Source of the DNA: Endozoicomonas_A sp049275935
Lineage (GTDB): Bacteria > Pseudomonadota > Gammaproteobacteria > Pseudomonadales > Endozoicomonadaceae
Assembly (NCBI RefSeq): GCF_049275935.1
Contig: NZ_CP184830.1
Location: 3,224,001-3,288,000 of the forward strand
Reading direction: 5' to 3'
DNA: 64,000 bases
In this document: positions 45,563 through 54,974 of the stretch, one piece after another
Layout of the letters: each line of letters opens with the position of its first letter
Position numbering within the stretch: the stretch's first letter is position 1
Notes under the pieces: generated by a model
What the model was told of the DNA's origin: nothing
The model's input: the letters and a program-made list of their open reading frames with translations, nothing else
Database searches by the model: none
Translations under genes and position numbers: made by a program

Positions 45563-47077
45563 TCACCCCAAAAACGCCTGATAAGCCTTGTTATCCGTTT
45601 CTTCACAGTAGTAATAGTCCAGCTCAGCCAGAAATTTTGCGATGTGTGGTCTCTCCATTTCTGGTACTTCCAGACCGACAGCAACACGGCCATAGGCAGC
45701 GCCGTGATTCCGGTAGTGGAACATACTGATGTTCCATTGGTCACCCAATTTGTTCAGGAAGTTGAGCAAGGCACCCGGACGTTCCGGGAATTCAAAACAA
45801 TAAACCACCTCATCCTTCACAGCTTTACTATGGCCGCCTACCATGTGACGAACATGCAACTTAGCCATCTCGTTGTCGGTCAGGTTCTCTACCGGATAAC
45901 CTTTCTCTTGCAACTCATGGATCAGATTATCAATGGGCATTTGATCAGGATGAACCTGGACACCTACAAAGATTCGGGCATTTTTGGGGTCGTGGAAGCG
46001 ATAGTTGAATTCGGTGATATTCCTTTTACCAAGGGTTTCACAGAATTTTTTGAAACTGCCGGGTTGTTCAGGGATGGTGACAGCGATGATCGCTTCTCGC
46101 TTCTCACCTAATTCCGCACGTTCGGAAACATAACGCAGACGATCAAAGTTGATATTGGCGCCACTGGCTATAGCCATCAGTTTCTGATTGCTGGCACCTG
46201 TCTCGCTGACATATTTTTTCAGGCCAGCCACACTTGCCGCACCGGCAGGCTCACAAACCGAACGGGTATCATCAAAGATATCCTTGATGGATGCGCATAT
46301 TTCATCAGAGCTGACCGTGATCACTTCATCAATGTATTTCCGGCAGAGCTTGAAGGTTTCTTCGCCGATCTGAGCCACAGCAATGCCGTCAGCAAAAAGA
46401 CCCACATGGGGCAAGGTCACTCGCTCATCAGCTTCCAGAGCTGCTTTCAGACAGGCAGATTCTTCATACTCAACGCCGATGATCTTGATATCAGGGCGCA
46501 GATACTTGATATAGGTCGCTATGCCTGCGGCCAAACCACCTCCGCCGACGGGTACAAAAACCGCATCGAGCTGACCGGAATGCTGACGCAGAATTTCCAT
46601 GCCGATCGTGCCCTGACCGGCGATAGTGTAGGGATCATCATAAGGATGAATAAAGGTATAGCCCTGTTCTTCAACGAGTTTCATGGAGTAAGCCAGTGCC
46701 TGATCAAAGGTATCACCATGAAGGATGACCTTTGCCCCTCTGGCCTCGCAGGCTTTGTACTTTATTTCAGGAGTAGTACCGGGCATCACGATAACGGCTT
46801 CAATTCCCATGGTCTTGGCTGCCATGGCCACGCCCTGGGCATGATTGCCGGCAGAAGCACAGGTCACTCCGCAGGCTTTTTCTTCAGCGGTTAACTGGGC
46901 CATCTTGTTATAAGCGCCCCGGATTTTAAATGAGAATACGGGTTGCAGGTCTTCACGCTTCAGAAAAACCTGATTATTCAAACGCTTGCTGAGAAAAGGA
47001 GCCTCATGAATAGGAGTCTCAATCGCCACATCATAAACTTTGGCTTCGAGAATCATTCTTATGTACTGATGAGGCAT
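45563..47077 (-). CDS. ilvA: threonine ammonia-lyase, biosynthetic
   Basis: PLP enzyme making 2-oxobutanoate from threonine, first step of isoleucine biosynthesis. 504 residues. PLP-lysine motif PVFSFKIRGAYNKM near residue 56, SAGNHAQGVAMAAK, and the phosphate-binding loop VPVGGGGLAAGIATYIKYLR. The C-terminal third has two ACT-like domains (EQPGSFKKFCETLGKRNITE and ERPGALLNFLNKLGDQWNIS) for feedback control by isoleucine, as in the long E. coli IlvA. Start at ATG 47077. Confidence 0.96.
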   Translation of the reverse strand: MPHQYIRMILEAKVYDVAIETPIHEAPFLSKRLNNQVFLKREDLQPVFSFKIRGAYNKMAQLTAEEKACGVTCASAGNHAQGVAMAAKTMGIEAVIVMPGTTPEIKYKACEARGAKVILHGDTFDQALAYSMKLVEEQGYTFIHPYDDPYTIAGQGTIGMEILRQHSGQLDAVFVPVGGGGLAAGIATYIKYLRPDIKIIGVEYEESACLKAALEADERVTLPHVGLFADGIAVAQIGEETFKLCRKYIDEVITVSSDEICASIKDIFDDTRSVCEPAGAASVAGLKKYVSETGASNQKLMAIASGANINFDRLRYVSERAELGEKREAIIAVTIPEQPGSFKKFCETLGKRNITEFNYRFHDPKNARIFVGVQVHPDQMPIDNLIHELQEKGYPVENLTDNEMAKLHVRHMVGGHSKAVKDEVVYCFEFPERPGALLNFLNKLGDQWNISMFHYRNHGAAYGRVAVGLEVPEMERPHIAKFLAELDYYYCEETDNKAYQAFLG

Positions 47078-47265
47078 GGGACTTCACTTTTGTAATAACT
47101 TATCTTGGTTGGACTGATTCTAAACAGGCATGTGTACAAGAAACAATCTTTTATCGTTTTCAAGTAACAAAAGGTTATACGGAATTTGAAGTATTTAGTT
47201 CAGCGGGGGATCGTTTCCGGGGGTATAATCCCTGGCTTCATTGTACATGACCGCAAGGTAGAGAC

Positions 47266-47937
47266 ATGACCCAGGACGAGCTGAAGAAGGCGACTGCCGA
47301 GGCTGCATTGCAGCGGATCCTCCCTCATCTGGAAGAAGATATGATTATCGGTATTGGCACTGGTTCCACGGCCAATTTCTTTATTGATGCTCTGGCAGAA
47401 CACAGAAACAGTTTTGATGGTTGCGTAGCCAGTTCAGAGGCTTCTGCTGATCGTCTGAAACAGCACGGGATTCCGGTTTATGACCTGAACAGTATCAGTG
47501 AACTGCGCTTTTATATTGACGGGGCTGACGAGTCTAACAATCGCCTGCACCTGATCAAAGGCGGTGGAGCAGCCCTGACAAGGGAAAAGATTGTGGCTGC
47601 AGTGGCGAAAGAGTTTATCTGTATTGCAGACGAGAGCAAGCTGGTAGACGTGCTGGGTGAATTCCCGCTTCCTGTCGAGGTTATTCCCATGGCTCGCAGT
47701 CATGTTGCCCGTGAATTGGTTAAATTGGGTGGTGACCCCGCTTACCGTGAAGGGGTTATGACTGATAATGGTAATATCATTCTGGATGTATGGAATCTGG
47801 AGATTACTGACGCCATGGGTCTTGAAGAAAAGATCAACCAGATTGTGGGAGTCGTAACCAATGGATTGTTTGCGGCGCGATCTGCTGATGTGTTGCTTCT
47901 GGGCACTGCGGAAGGGGTTAAAACCATCAGGGCTTAA
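47266..47937 (+). CDS. rpiA: ribose-5-phosphate isomerase A
   Basis: Pentose phosphate pathway enzyme. 223 residues: IIGIGTGSTANFFIDAL, VASSEASADRLKQHGIPV, YIDGADESNNRLHLIKGGGA ALTREKI, and LPVEVIPMARSHVARELVKL. Divergent from ilvA with 188 bp between them, the arrangement found in many gammaproteobacteria. Confidence 0.97.
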   Translation: MTQDELKKATAEAALQRILPHLEEDMIIGIGTGSTANFFIDALAEHRNSFDGCVASSEASADRLKQHGIPVYDLNSISELRFYIDGADESNNRLHLIKGGGAALTREKIVAAVAKEFICIADESKLVDVLGEFPLPVEVIPMARSHVARELVKLGGDPAYREGVMTDNGNIILDVWNLEITDAMGLEEKINQIVGVVTNGLFAARSADVLLLGTAEGVKTIRA

Positions 47938-48041
47938 ATAACCTGGGCCGGCTGTAAACCCGGCCATTTCCCCTGACCTCTATTATGAAATATTATTTGT
48001 CACCAATATGGGACAACAAAGATTTCCTGAATCCATGGTTG

Positions 48042-48164
48042 TCAGAAAATGGTGTTCAAAAAGAAGTGAAGCGAAGCCAGAACGCTCCCTAAAGAAAGTG
48101 ACAATATAATCAGTTCGCCGTTTTTCAGTTCATTATCCTGAGTATTATGTTGATTCGTATCCAT
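48042..48164 (-). CDS. possible 40-residue membrane protein
   Basis: ATG 48164 is preceded by AAGGAG with good spacing. The frame encodes a polar N-terminus (MDTNQHNTQDNELKNG) and one hydrophobic helix (ELIILSLSLGSVLASLHFFL) ending in NTIF. This looks like a small single-span inner-membrane protein. It lies alone in the 460-bp gap between rpiA and livK. No homologue is recalled. Confidence 0.5.
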   Translation of the reverse strand: MDTNQHNTQDNELKNGELIILSLSLGSVLASLHFFLNTIF

Positions 48165-48395
48165 ACTGCTTCTCCTTACATCCTTGTTTAGAGTATTCCC
48201 TTAATGCTTTCACTCTAGGTCTGTGATAGCTCTGCCGCCTTAAGACGTTCGTATAGATTTAGACAAAAGTCGAAGAAAAAAGTTTGGAAAAAAAGCTGTT
48301 ATGACTGAAAAAAATCCTTAATATAACTTTTCGAGAGAAAGAAGGATTTAGATAATGAGAAAATGGAATTAATTCCATTCCAAGAGAACTACAGC

Positions 48396-49523
48396 ATGAT
48401 AAGAAAAATGAACAAAACTCTGGCCGCTCTGGCGGTATCTGCAGCCGTAACAGGGGCTTCCGGTCTGGCTCAGGCCGCCGACACGATAAAAATTGCTCTG
48501 GCTGGCCCGGTAACAGGTCCTGTAGCCCAGTATGGTGATATGCAATTCACCGGTGCGAAGATGGCCGTAGAGCAAATTAACCAACAGGGGGGCGTCAATG
48601 GTAAGCAGCTGGAAGCGGTAGTCTATGACGATGCCTGTGATCCCAAACAGGCCGTAGCGGTTGCCAACAAAATCGTAAATGACGATATCCGTTTTGTCGT
48701 AGGGCATCTGTGTTCTGCTTCTACCCAGCCTACCACCGACATCTATGAAGATGAAGGTATCCTGATGATCACCCCCGCCTCCACCAGTCCGGAGATCACC
48801 AGTCGTGGATATGAGCTGATATTCCGCACAATTGGACTCGATAGCCTGCAAGGACCCACTGCGGGTAACTACATCGTAGAGAGCATAAAGCCAGAGCGTA
48901 TGGCAGTTATCCATGACAAGCAACAGTATGGTGAAGGCATTGCTACAGCCGTTAAGAATACGGTTGAAAAAGCCGGTATTGATGTGGCTGTTTTTGAAGG
49001 TGTTACTTCAGGTGACAAAGACTTTTCAGCGCTCATTGCCAAGTTGAAGAAAGAAGATGTCGATTTTGTTTACTACGGTGGCTATCACCCTGAACTGGGC
49101 CTGATTCTGCGTCAAAGCGCAGAAAAGGGTTTGAAGGCTAAATTCATGGGGCCTGAAGGTGTGGGCAACAAGGATATTTCAGCCATTGCCGGTCAGGCTT
49201 CAGAAGGTTTGCTCGTGACACTGCCGAAGAGTTTTGATCAGGACCCTGCCAACGCCAAACTGGTAGCCGCCTTCGAGGCAAAAGGTGAAGATTCATCCGG
49301 TCCTTTCGTATTCCCTTCCTATTCTGCTGTTCAGGTTATGGCTGAAGGCATGGAACTGACCAAGAGTGAAAGCCCTGAAGAAGTAGCCGACGTTCTGCGT
49401 TCAAACACCTTCAGTACGCCAACAGGCAACCTGGCCTTCGATGGCAAGGGAGACCTGAAAGACTTCAGTTTTGTCGTTTACGAATGGCACGCTGACGGTA
49501 CCAAGTCTGAGGCTTCAAAATAA
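48396..49523 (+). CDS. livK: branched-chain amino acid ABC transporter substrate-binding protein
   Basis: Periplasmic Leu/Ile/Val-binding protein. 375 residues. Signal peptide (IRKMNKTLAALAVSAAVTGA with cleavage after AQA), then the family pattern IKIALAGPVTGPVAQYGDMQ, LEAVVYDDACDPKQAVAVAN, VVGHLCSASTQPTTDIYEDE and YYGGYHPELGLILRQ. Start taken at ATG 48396; ATG 48363 and 48408 are possible. The partner permease gene livH should follow, but only a fragment is found, 13.7 kb away at 63229, beyond the defence island. Confidence 0.93.
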   Translation: MIRKMNKTLAALAVSAAVTGASGLAQAADTIKIALAGPVTGPVAQYGDMQFTGAKMAVEQINQQGGVNGKQLEAVVYDDACDPKQAVAVANKIVNDDIRFVVGHLCSASTQPTTDIYEDEGILMITPASTSPEITSRGYELIFRTIGLDSLQGPTAGNYIVESIKPERMAVIHDKQQYGEGIATAVKNTVEKAGIDVAVFEGVTSGDKDFSALIAKLKKEDVDFVYYGGYHPELGLILRQSAEKGLKAKFMGPEGVGNKDISAIAGQASEGLLVTLPKSFDQDPANAKLVAAFEAKGEDSSGPFVFPSYSAVQVMAEGMELTKSESPEEVADVLRSNTFSTPTGNLAFDGKGDLKDFSFVVYEWHADGTKSEASK

Positions 49524-49632
49524 GAGTCCGATCGGGAAATACCGTCGACTGTAACTGTGATGGTATTTTCATTACAGGGAATAGCTTGCATAGGCCGACG
49601 CTGAAATGTTCAGTTGTCGGTCTGCTTCTGTC

Positions 49633-50685
49633 TCATCTTTTAGTTCCCAATCCCTGTTCAATGTCTTCCACGCTGGGTAGTTGCGATTGCAAGTTTTCCG
49701 GCAGTGATTGAGTGAGCTGGTATTCCGAGACGCCAATAGGCTTTTGCATATCACTGAGAGAGTACTCTGCCACGAGTTTGTCCTTGTTCTTGCACAGCAG
49801 AATGCCAATGGTGGGCGTATCGCCCTCTTTACGCAGTTGTTCGTCCACGGCCCTGATATAAAAATTCAGTTTGCCTGCATGTTCCGGTTCAAAATCTACC
49901 GTCTTCAGCTCAACCACCACATAACAATGTAACCGGACATGGTAAAACAGCAGGTCAATATAAAAATCCCGTTGTCCCACCTGTATATGAAATTGCTTGC
50001 CCATAAAAGAAAATCCAGCCCCTAATTCCAACAAAAACTGGGTGATATGCTCAGTCAAACCTTTCTCAAGCTCACGCTCGTTGTAGTTTTGGGTCAGGGC
50101 GAGAAAATCAAATACATAAGGGTCTTTCAGGGTTTCTTGCGCCATGTCAGATTGTACGGCTGGCAGGGTGGTACTAAAGTTACTGACGGCCTGTCCCTCT
50201 CGCTGCCAGAGGCCGCTTTCTATCTGGTGAGTGAGTACGCTTCGGCTCCAGCCGTGTTTGATAGTATTCTGAACGTAATACAGGGCTTCCTGTTTACTTT
50301 TGCATTTGTTGATGATGAGCTGGTTATGCCCCCAAGGAATTTGAGTTAATTGTGCAACAGGCTGTTGCGCAATTGCCCCGTTATCAGACCAGAACGTGTA
50401 CCATTGCCTGATTAACTCAAGATTTCGACGAGAAAACCCCTTAATTTCAGGGAAATCTGACATTAAGTCTTTACTAAGCTGCTTGAGGAAGCCTTCACCC
50501 CAGTTAGCCTGAGCCTGTCGACGAACAATGTCTTCCCCCAGTTCCCAGTAAAAAGCCAGCAAGGTCGAATTCACCTGAACAGCGGCTTTAAGCTGAGTTG
50601 ACAGTACCTTCTGCTTCAAGGTTTTCAGCCAGTTTTTGTACTCGCCGTTCAGGCTTAGGTTGACGGTGTTTTTTTGTTTGCTCAT
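49633..50685 (-). CDS. DUF1016 (YhcG-type) PDDEXK nuclease family protein, full length
   Basis: 350 residues. N-terminal helical DUF1016_N part (LKAAVQVNSTLLAFYWELGE, DIVRRQAQANWGEGFLKQLS KDL) and a C-terminal PDDEXK nuclease domain (FHIQVGQRDFYIDLLFYHVR, with Asp244, then YVVVELK with Glu259 and Lys261). Complete and without defects. Its ATG overlaps, as ATGA, a short relic that reads AVLKEVHS*, matching the end of HsdM (SLLQEVHS*), so this gene was once the second gene of another hsdM operon. Strongly similar at both ends to the shortened copy at 59988-60578. Confidence 0.93.
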   Translation of the reverse strand: MSKQKNTVNLSLNGEYKNWLKTLKQKVLSTQLKAAVQVNSTLLAFYWELGEDIVRRQAQANWGEGFLKQLSKDLMSDFPEIKGFSRRNLELIRQWYTFWSDNGAIAQQPVAQLTQIPWGHNQLIINKCKSKQEALYYVQNTIKHGWSRSVLTHQIESGLWQREGQAVSNFSTTLPAVQSDMAQETLKDPYVFDFLALTQNYNERELEKGLTEHITQFLLELGAGFSFMGKQFHIQVGQRDFYIDLLFYHVRLHCYVVVELKTVDFEPEHAGKLNFYIRAVDEQLRKEGDTPTIGILLCKNKDKLVAEYSLSDMQKPIGVSEYQLTQSLPENLQSQLPSVEDIEQGLGTKR

Positions 50686-50708
50686 GAGTGAACCTCTTTT
50701 AACACCGC
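50682..50708 (-). pseudogene. relic of an hsdM 3' end
   Basis: Nine codons encoding AVLKEVHS and a stop overlapping the DUF1016 start, corresponding to SLLQEVHS* at the end of hsdM (60575). Upstream in this frame is a stop, so nothing else of that hsdM remains. Confidence 0.6.
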
Positions 50709-50770
50709 TGAAACTTAGTTGAGATATTGCCCGAATTCAATGTCAGCATTCTGCTGCCTATTTTTGTTCC

Positions 50771-50866
50771 TTCCCTAACAAGAGCCGTTGTCGTATGAAA
50801 GAGTCAGCCTGGCATTAGGGGTTTTCACAAGAATAAAAACGAGGTCGTAGAATGGGGGATGCAGGT
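50771..50866. repeat. left 96-bp direct repeat flanking the defence island
   Basis: Matches 63148-63243 at 91 of 96 positions by my alignment. Includes ATTAGGGGTTTTCACAAGAA and the livH start (ATGGGGGAT). After GCAGGT the two copies diverge completely. Confidence 0.9.
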
Positions 50867-50886
50867 ACAACTCGTTCTCACGCTCT

Positions 50887-51167
50887 GAGGGTGTCGGAAA
50901 ACTCCAACAGCTCGTTCCCATGCTCTTAGGTCGTCATTCCCGCGAAGGCGGGAATCCAGCGCCAACGGTGGATCTCTGCCTTCTCGGGGATGACAAGGCC
51001 AGGAGGGCACCGGGCAGTATGGTTCTGGTGGTGAGTCAGTTTGGATTCCCGCCTTCGCGGGAATGACGGGAATGAAGCTGGGAATGACGGGAATGAAGCT
51101 GGGAATGATGGGAATGAAGCTGGGAATGATGGGAGTCAAATCGTTCCCACAGAGTTTTGCGACACCC
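50887..51167. mobile_element. MITE-like element, copy 3
   Basis: Left end GAGGGTGTCGGAAAACT (50887-50903), right end AGTTTTGCGACACCC (51153-51167). Internal palindromes as in copy 2 and a three-unit tandem array of GGGAATGAAGCTGGGAATGA plus C or T (51068-51130). A further terminal sequence AGTTTTGCGACAGCCTC lies at 51259-51275, followed by a TTCACTGCGGGGAGGATGT flank very like that of copy 2, so two copies may be nested. Confidence 0.75.
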
Positions 51168-51290
51168 ACGCTCTGCGTGGGAATGCATACCTCCCCTGAA
51201 AAGGGGACTCTGCAGCGCGAGATGGGTATGGGTTCCCACGCTGGAGCATGGGAACCAGAGTTTTGCGACAGCCTCTTCACTGCGGGGAGG

Positions 51291-51413
51291 ATGTCAATTT
51301 CAGAAATCGAGAAAATCAGAAAGTGGGTTGGTGCGGCTGACAGTCCAGAAGAATCTATCAAAACACAGATCGCGCTAGCTGGTGGATTTATTCCTGGTGC
51401 TGAAGTCCTTTGA
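51291..51413 (+). CDS. possible 40-residue protein next to the MITE
   Basis: Frame MSISEIEKIRKWVGAADSPE ESIKTQIALAGGFIPGAEVL from ATG 51291. The composition looks coding, but GGGGAGG is directly adjacent to the ATG, too close for an ideal ribosome-binding site. No family recognised. Confidence 0.25.
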   Translation: MSISEIEKIRKWVGAADSPEESIKTQIALAGGFIPGAEVL

Positions 51414-51477
51414 GTCAGAACAAATATAGAAATCTTACCCTGCACTTCAGCAATGAAGCCCAGTGCAGGGCACTCAC

Positions 51478-54400
51478 TCACGCCTTCAACATATCAAACA
51501 CAACCCGAGCAAAGCCCCGAGCCAATTCCGGGTTGGAAAGATACTGCAACATCATCTCCTGTTGAGCCTCGTTGCTGTCCATCACGGCATCATCAATGGC
51601 TTGCGGGAAGTCACCGAGCAGTGCTTGTTCAGCCGTATTGTTCTCAATCTGCTTCATCACCGTTTCGTTTTCGGCCAGTTTGTCCCGCACGGTAAAGGCG
51701 TAGTTGATCAAGTCAGCATCGGTCAGGTTGTCGGTAATAAACAGCTCATTCAGCCGAGCGACAATCTGGGATAAGAACTCTTCTTTCTTGTCCTTGGGTT
51801 TGGCGGAACCGATATCGCTGGAGGGTTCCAGTTCATAGCCCTCGGCGTCTTCCTTCAGTTCAATGTCTTGCTGGCGAATCCTGGACAACCGGTAATGGCT
51901 CATCACCACGTTATCCAGGTCAATATCATCTTCTTCAATGACCTTTTCACGGAGCAGTGGGCGCAGGTAGCGAGCATAAAGGCTGAGCTTTTCCAGATCT
52001 TTGTTGTCGTAGTCCACAATCTGGGACATAAACTCGTAGAAACGGGTAAAGGTGCCTAAGTCCTTTTTGAAGATTTCCAGCCGGTCTTTTTCCAGCTTGC
52101 ACTCTTTGAAACTGTTTTCAGCATTAGCGATTAACACGGCATCTTTAGTCTTCTTGGCTCGTTCGAACATCTCCTTGGCACGTACATAAGCATCAATGGC
52201 AGAACTGTATCGCTTCTGCCAGCGATCCACAGCGGGCTTGCAGATGTTGCTCACCGCTGCATTGCTTTTGCTCTTGGAAAGAAACGCCTCGCAGAACTGT
52301 TCTACTTCGTTCCAGGTAAAGATACCGCTGGCACGGAGTTTTTCGTAAAGGTCGAATACCTTATCCGGGTCTGTCACATCCGCCAGTTCAGCGATTTGGT
52401 AATACGGCTGGAATGCGGCCAGAATCTCTTCCGGCTCATTGACAAAATCCAATACAAAAGTGCCGCACTCGGCTTTGCCGGGATAGGTACGGTTCAGACG
52501 GGACAAGGTTTGCACACATTCCACACCACCTAAGGGCTTGTCTACATACATGGCGCAGAGTTTCGGCTGATCAAAGCCAGTCTGGAATTTGTTGGCAACC
52601 AGTATGATCTGGTAGTCGTCGCTATCGAATGCTTTGCGCATGTCCCGGCCCTTTAGAGCTGGGTTCATATTGGTTTCGGTGAACTTTTGGTCCAGCAGGG
52701 CAGAGCTGTCCGGATCGTCCTTATGGAATTCCACCTCGCCGGAGAAGGCAATCATCACGGCTATAGAACTTTTGTGCTCTGAGAGATATTTATCAAACGC
52801 CAGCTTATAACGCACCGCTTCCTTACGGGAACTGGTAACTACCATGGCCTTTGCCTGACCAGCGAGCAAGCCCATAACATGCTCTTTGTAGTGCTCGGTG
52901 ATGACTTTCACCTTCTGGGAAATATTGTACTCATGGAGACGCACCCAGCGGTTCAGTTTTACCTTGGCTTTTTTGCTGTCTACCTCTTCGTCCTCGGCCT
53001 CTATTTTTTGGGCCAGCTGATAGGCCACCTTGTAGTTGGTGTAGTTTTTCAGCACATCGAGAATAAAGCCTTCCTCAATGGCCTGGCGCATGGAGTACAC
53101 ATGGAAGGCTTCAGGCAGGTTCTTCTCGGAAGCAGGCTCATCAGGTTTGGGCAGGCGACCAAACAGCTCCAGGGTTTTCGCCTTGGGTGTCGCAGTGAAC
53201 GCATAGTAATTCAGGTTGCTGCTGCCCCGGCGTGAAGCAATGGTTGCGTCCAGCATATCTTCTGAAGACAGTTCTTTGTCCTCATCCCCGTCATCAGCAC
53301 CATCCACCATCAACACTTCCTTCAGCTTGCGGGCGGTGGAGCCGGTTTGTGACGAGTGGGCTTCGTCGGCAATCACGGCGTAACGGCGTTCCTTCAGTCT
53401 GGTACTGTTCTCAATGGCCGCCAATACATAAGGGAAGGTTTGAATGGTGACAATAATAATCGGTTGAGCACTCTCCAAAGCCGCTGCCAGTTTCTCCGAC
53501 TTGGAGCCATCGCCTTCTTTTTTGTTGATGCGCCCCACCACACCGTCGGCGTGTTCAAACTGGTAGATGGTGTCTTGTAGCTGATCGTCCAGCACGGTTC
53601 TGTCGGTAATTACTATCACTGAATGGAACTGCTTGTTGCCTTCGCCATCGTACAGGGTGGAAAGCTGATGGGCGGTCCAGGCAATAGAGTTGGATTTACC
53701 GGAACCGGCACTGTGCTGCACCAGATACTTGTTGCCCGTGCCTTCCGCCTTTGCTGCCGCAATCAGCTTGGTCACCACATCCCACTGGTGATAACGGGGA
53801 AAGATCAGGGTTTCCTTTTTCGACTTGCGGCCTTCCCAGTCTTCCTTTTCTTCGATCTGCAAATGCACAAATCGACAGATAATATTCAGCAGGTTGTCGG
53901 GCAGCAGCACCTCGTTCCACAGGTATTCGGTGGCGTAATCATTCTTGTTTTTGGGAATATCATTGCCTGCACCGCCTTCTGCCGTGCCTTTGTTAAACGG
54001 CAGAAAGAAGGTATCGCAGCCCGCCAGCTTGGTCGCCATATACACTTCGTACTGACTCACGGCAAAGTGCACCAGCGCCCCCCGTTTAAAGGTCAGCAGC
54101 GGTTCCGGCTTGCCGGTTTCCGGGTCTTTGGGCAGACGGGTCTTTTGATATTGTCGTTTGGCGTTTTCAATGGCCTGTTTGAACTCCGATTTCAGCTCAA
54201 GCGTTGCCACGGGCAGACCGTTGATAAACAGCACCAGGTCAATGCGCCATGCCTTGGCTTTTTTACCGGTTTCTGCCAGATGAACGTCGACGCCTTCCCC
54301 CTCGGGGGAAGGTTGGGATGGGGGGACAAGATTGACATAAGGACTGTAAACCAGCTCCGGCACCACACGACAACGGTTTTCTTTATAGCGAGCCAGCGTA

Positions 54401-54765
54401 TCCGGGTTCAGGGTATGTTCCGGCATAAACTGGCATAGAGAGAACCGGGCATTGCGAATCTTCAAGCCATGACGCAACACGCCCAGGGTGCCAAAGCTGC
54501 GAAGCTCCTTATCAATGGCATTGGCGTCGGCTTTCTTTAACTGGTTGACCAGATGGCTGATAAAATGCTGTTCCGAATCCACCGGAAAGCTTTTGCAGAA
54601 CTTTTGCCATTCCTTCGCTTGGGTGTTCTTCACAAAATCCAGTACATCGCTGGTATACAACGCCGTTTCCCGGTCGTACTGGTCACCACTGCCCAGCAGC
54701 CAGCCTTTGGCTTGCAGGCGGGCGATCATATCATTCTGGAAGGTGGATTCGCTGGTACTGTCCAT
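51478..54765 (-). CDS. hsdR: type I restriction enzyme subunit HsdR
   Basis: DNA translocase and endonuclease subunit. 1095 residues. N-terminal PD-(D/E)XK nuclease with WRIDLVLFINGLPVATLELK (Asp176, Glu190, Lys192), then SF2 helicase motifs: Walker A QHSAGSGKSNSIAW, VIADEAHSSQTGSTARKL (DEAH), YAFTATPKAKT, and QIILVANKFQTGFDQPKL and VQTLSRLNRTYPGK for later motifs. The C-terminal helical region binds HsdM. An insert VPPSQPSPEGEGVDVH at about residues 147-162, just before the nuclease core, derives from a palindromic repeat (54296-54330). Separated from the rest of the operon by the IscB element. Confidence 0.95.
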   Translation of the reverse strand: MDSTSESTFQNDMIARLQAKGWLLGSGDQYDRETALYTSDVLDFVKNTQAKEWQKFCKSFPVDSEQHFISHLVNQLKKADANAIDKELRSFGTLGVLRHGLKIRNARFSLCQFMPEHTLNPDTLARYKENRCRVVPELVYSPYVNLVPPSQPSPEGEGVDVHLAETGKKAKAWRIDLVLFINGLPVATLELKSEFKQAIENAKRQYQKTRLPKDPETGKPEPLLTFKRGALVHFAVSQYEVYMATKLAGCDTFFLPFNKGTAEGGAGNDIPKNKNDYATEYLWNEVLLPDNLLNIICRFVHLQIEEKEDWEGRKSKKETLIFPRYHQWDVVTKLIAAAKAEGTGNKYLVQHSAGSGKSNSIAWTAHQLSTLYDGEGNKQFHSVIVITDRTVLDDQLQDTIYQFEHADGVVGRINKKEGDGSKSEKLAAALESAQPIIIVTIQTFPYVLAAIENSTRLKERRYAVIADEAHSSQTGSTARKLKEVLMVDGADDGDEDKELSSEDMLDATIASRRGSSNLNYYAFTATPKAKTLELFGRLPKPDEPASEKNLPEAFHVYSMRQAIEEGFILDVLKNYTNYKVAYQLAQKIEAEDEEVDSKKAKVKLNRWVRLHEYNISQKVKVITEHYKEHVMGLLAGQAKAMVVTSSRKEAVRYKLAFDKYLSEHKSSIAVMIAFSGEVEFHKDDPDSSALLDQKFTETNMNPALKGRDMRKAFDSDDYQIILVANKFQTGFDQPKLCAMYVDKPLGGVECVQTLSRLNRTYPGKAECGTFVLDFVNEPEEILAAFQPYYQIAELADVTDPDKVFDLYEKLRASGIFTWNEVEQFCEAFLSKSKSNAAVSNICKPAVDRWQKRYSSAIDAYVRAKEMFERAKKTKDAVLIANAENSFKECKLEKDRLEIFKKDLGTFTRFYEFMSQIVDYDNKDLEKLSLYARYLRPLLREKVIEEDDIDLDNVVMSHYRLSRIRQQDIELKEDAEGYELEPSSDIGSAKPKDKKEEFLSQIVARLNELFITDNLTDADLINYAFTVRDKLAENETVMKQIENNTAEQALLGDFPQAIDDAVMDSNEAQQEMMLQYLSNPELARGFARVVFDMLKA

Positions 54766-54772
54766 ATTTCAA

Positions 54773-54815
54773 GGTCTCAAAATGGTACCTGAAGGTCTCT
54801 ATCTGGGACTTTTCA
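54773..54815. promoter_or_regulatory. GGTCTC/TGGGACTTTTCA repeat upstream of hsdR
   Basis: 54794-54815 reads GGTCTC, four bases, TGGGACTTTTCA; a degenerate copy (GGTCTCAAAATGG) begins at 54773. The same 22-bp motif occurs twice, in the same orientation, before the nucleotidyltransferase gene (58501-58522, 58545-58566). Possible shared operator. Confidence 0.55.
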
Positions 54816-54859
54816 GGGATTATGCAGACAGTGTTTGCACAATGTATCAATCTGGCTGA

Positions 54860-54884
54860 ATTGTCTCCACACTGCGGAGACAAT
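54860..54884. repeat. 25-bp palindrome, copy B
   Basis: ATTGTCTCCACA C TGCGGAGACAAT, between hsdR and the IscB element. Confidence 0.85.
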
Positions 54885-54974
54885 TCGAGGATTCCACTAT
54901 TCAGTTTTATCGAATTTTGCGTAAAACCCCTCGCTTCAGCGGGGGGATGTAAGCAACGAATCCGCCAAGATTCG

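Noticed and set aside
51868..54438. Long plus-strand open frames opposite hsdR (for example 53623-54438)
   Set aside because: Antisense shadows of hsdR with no ribosome-binding site or domain character.
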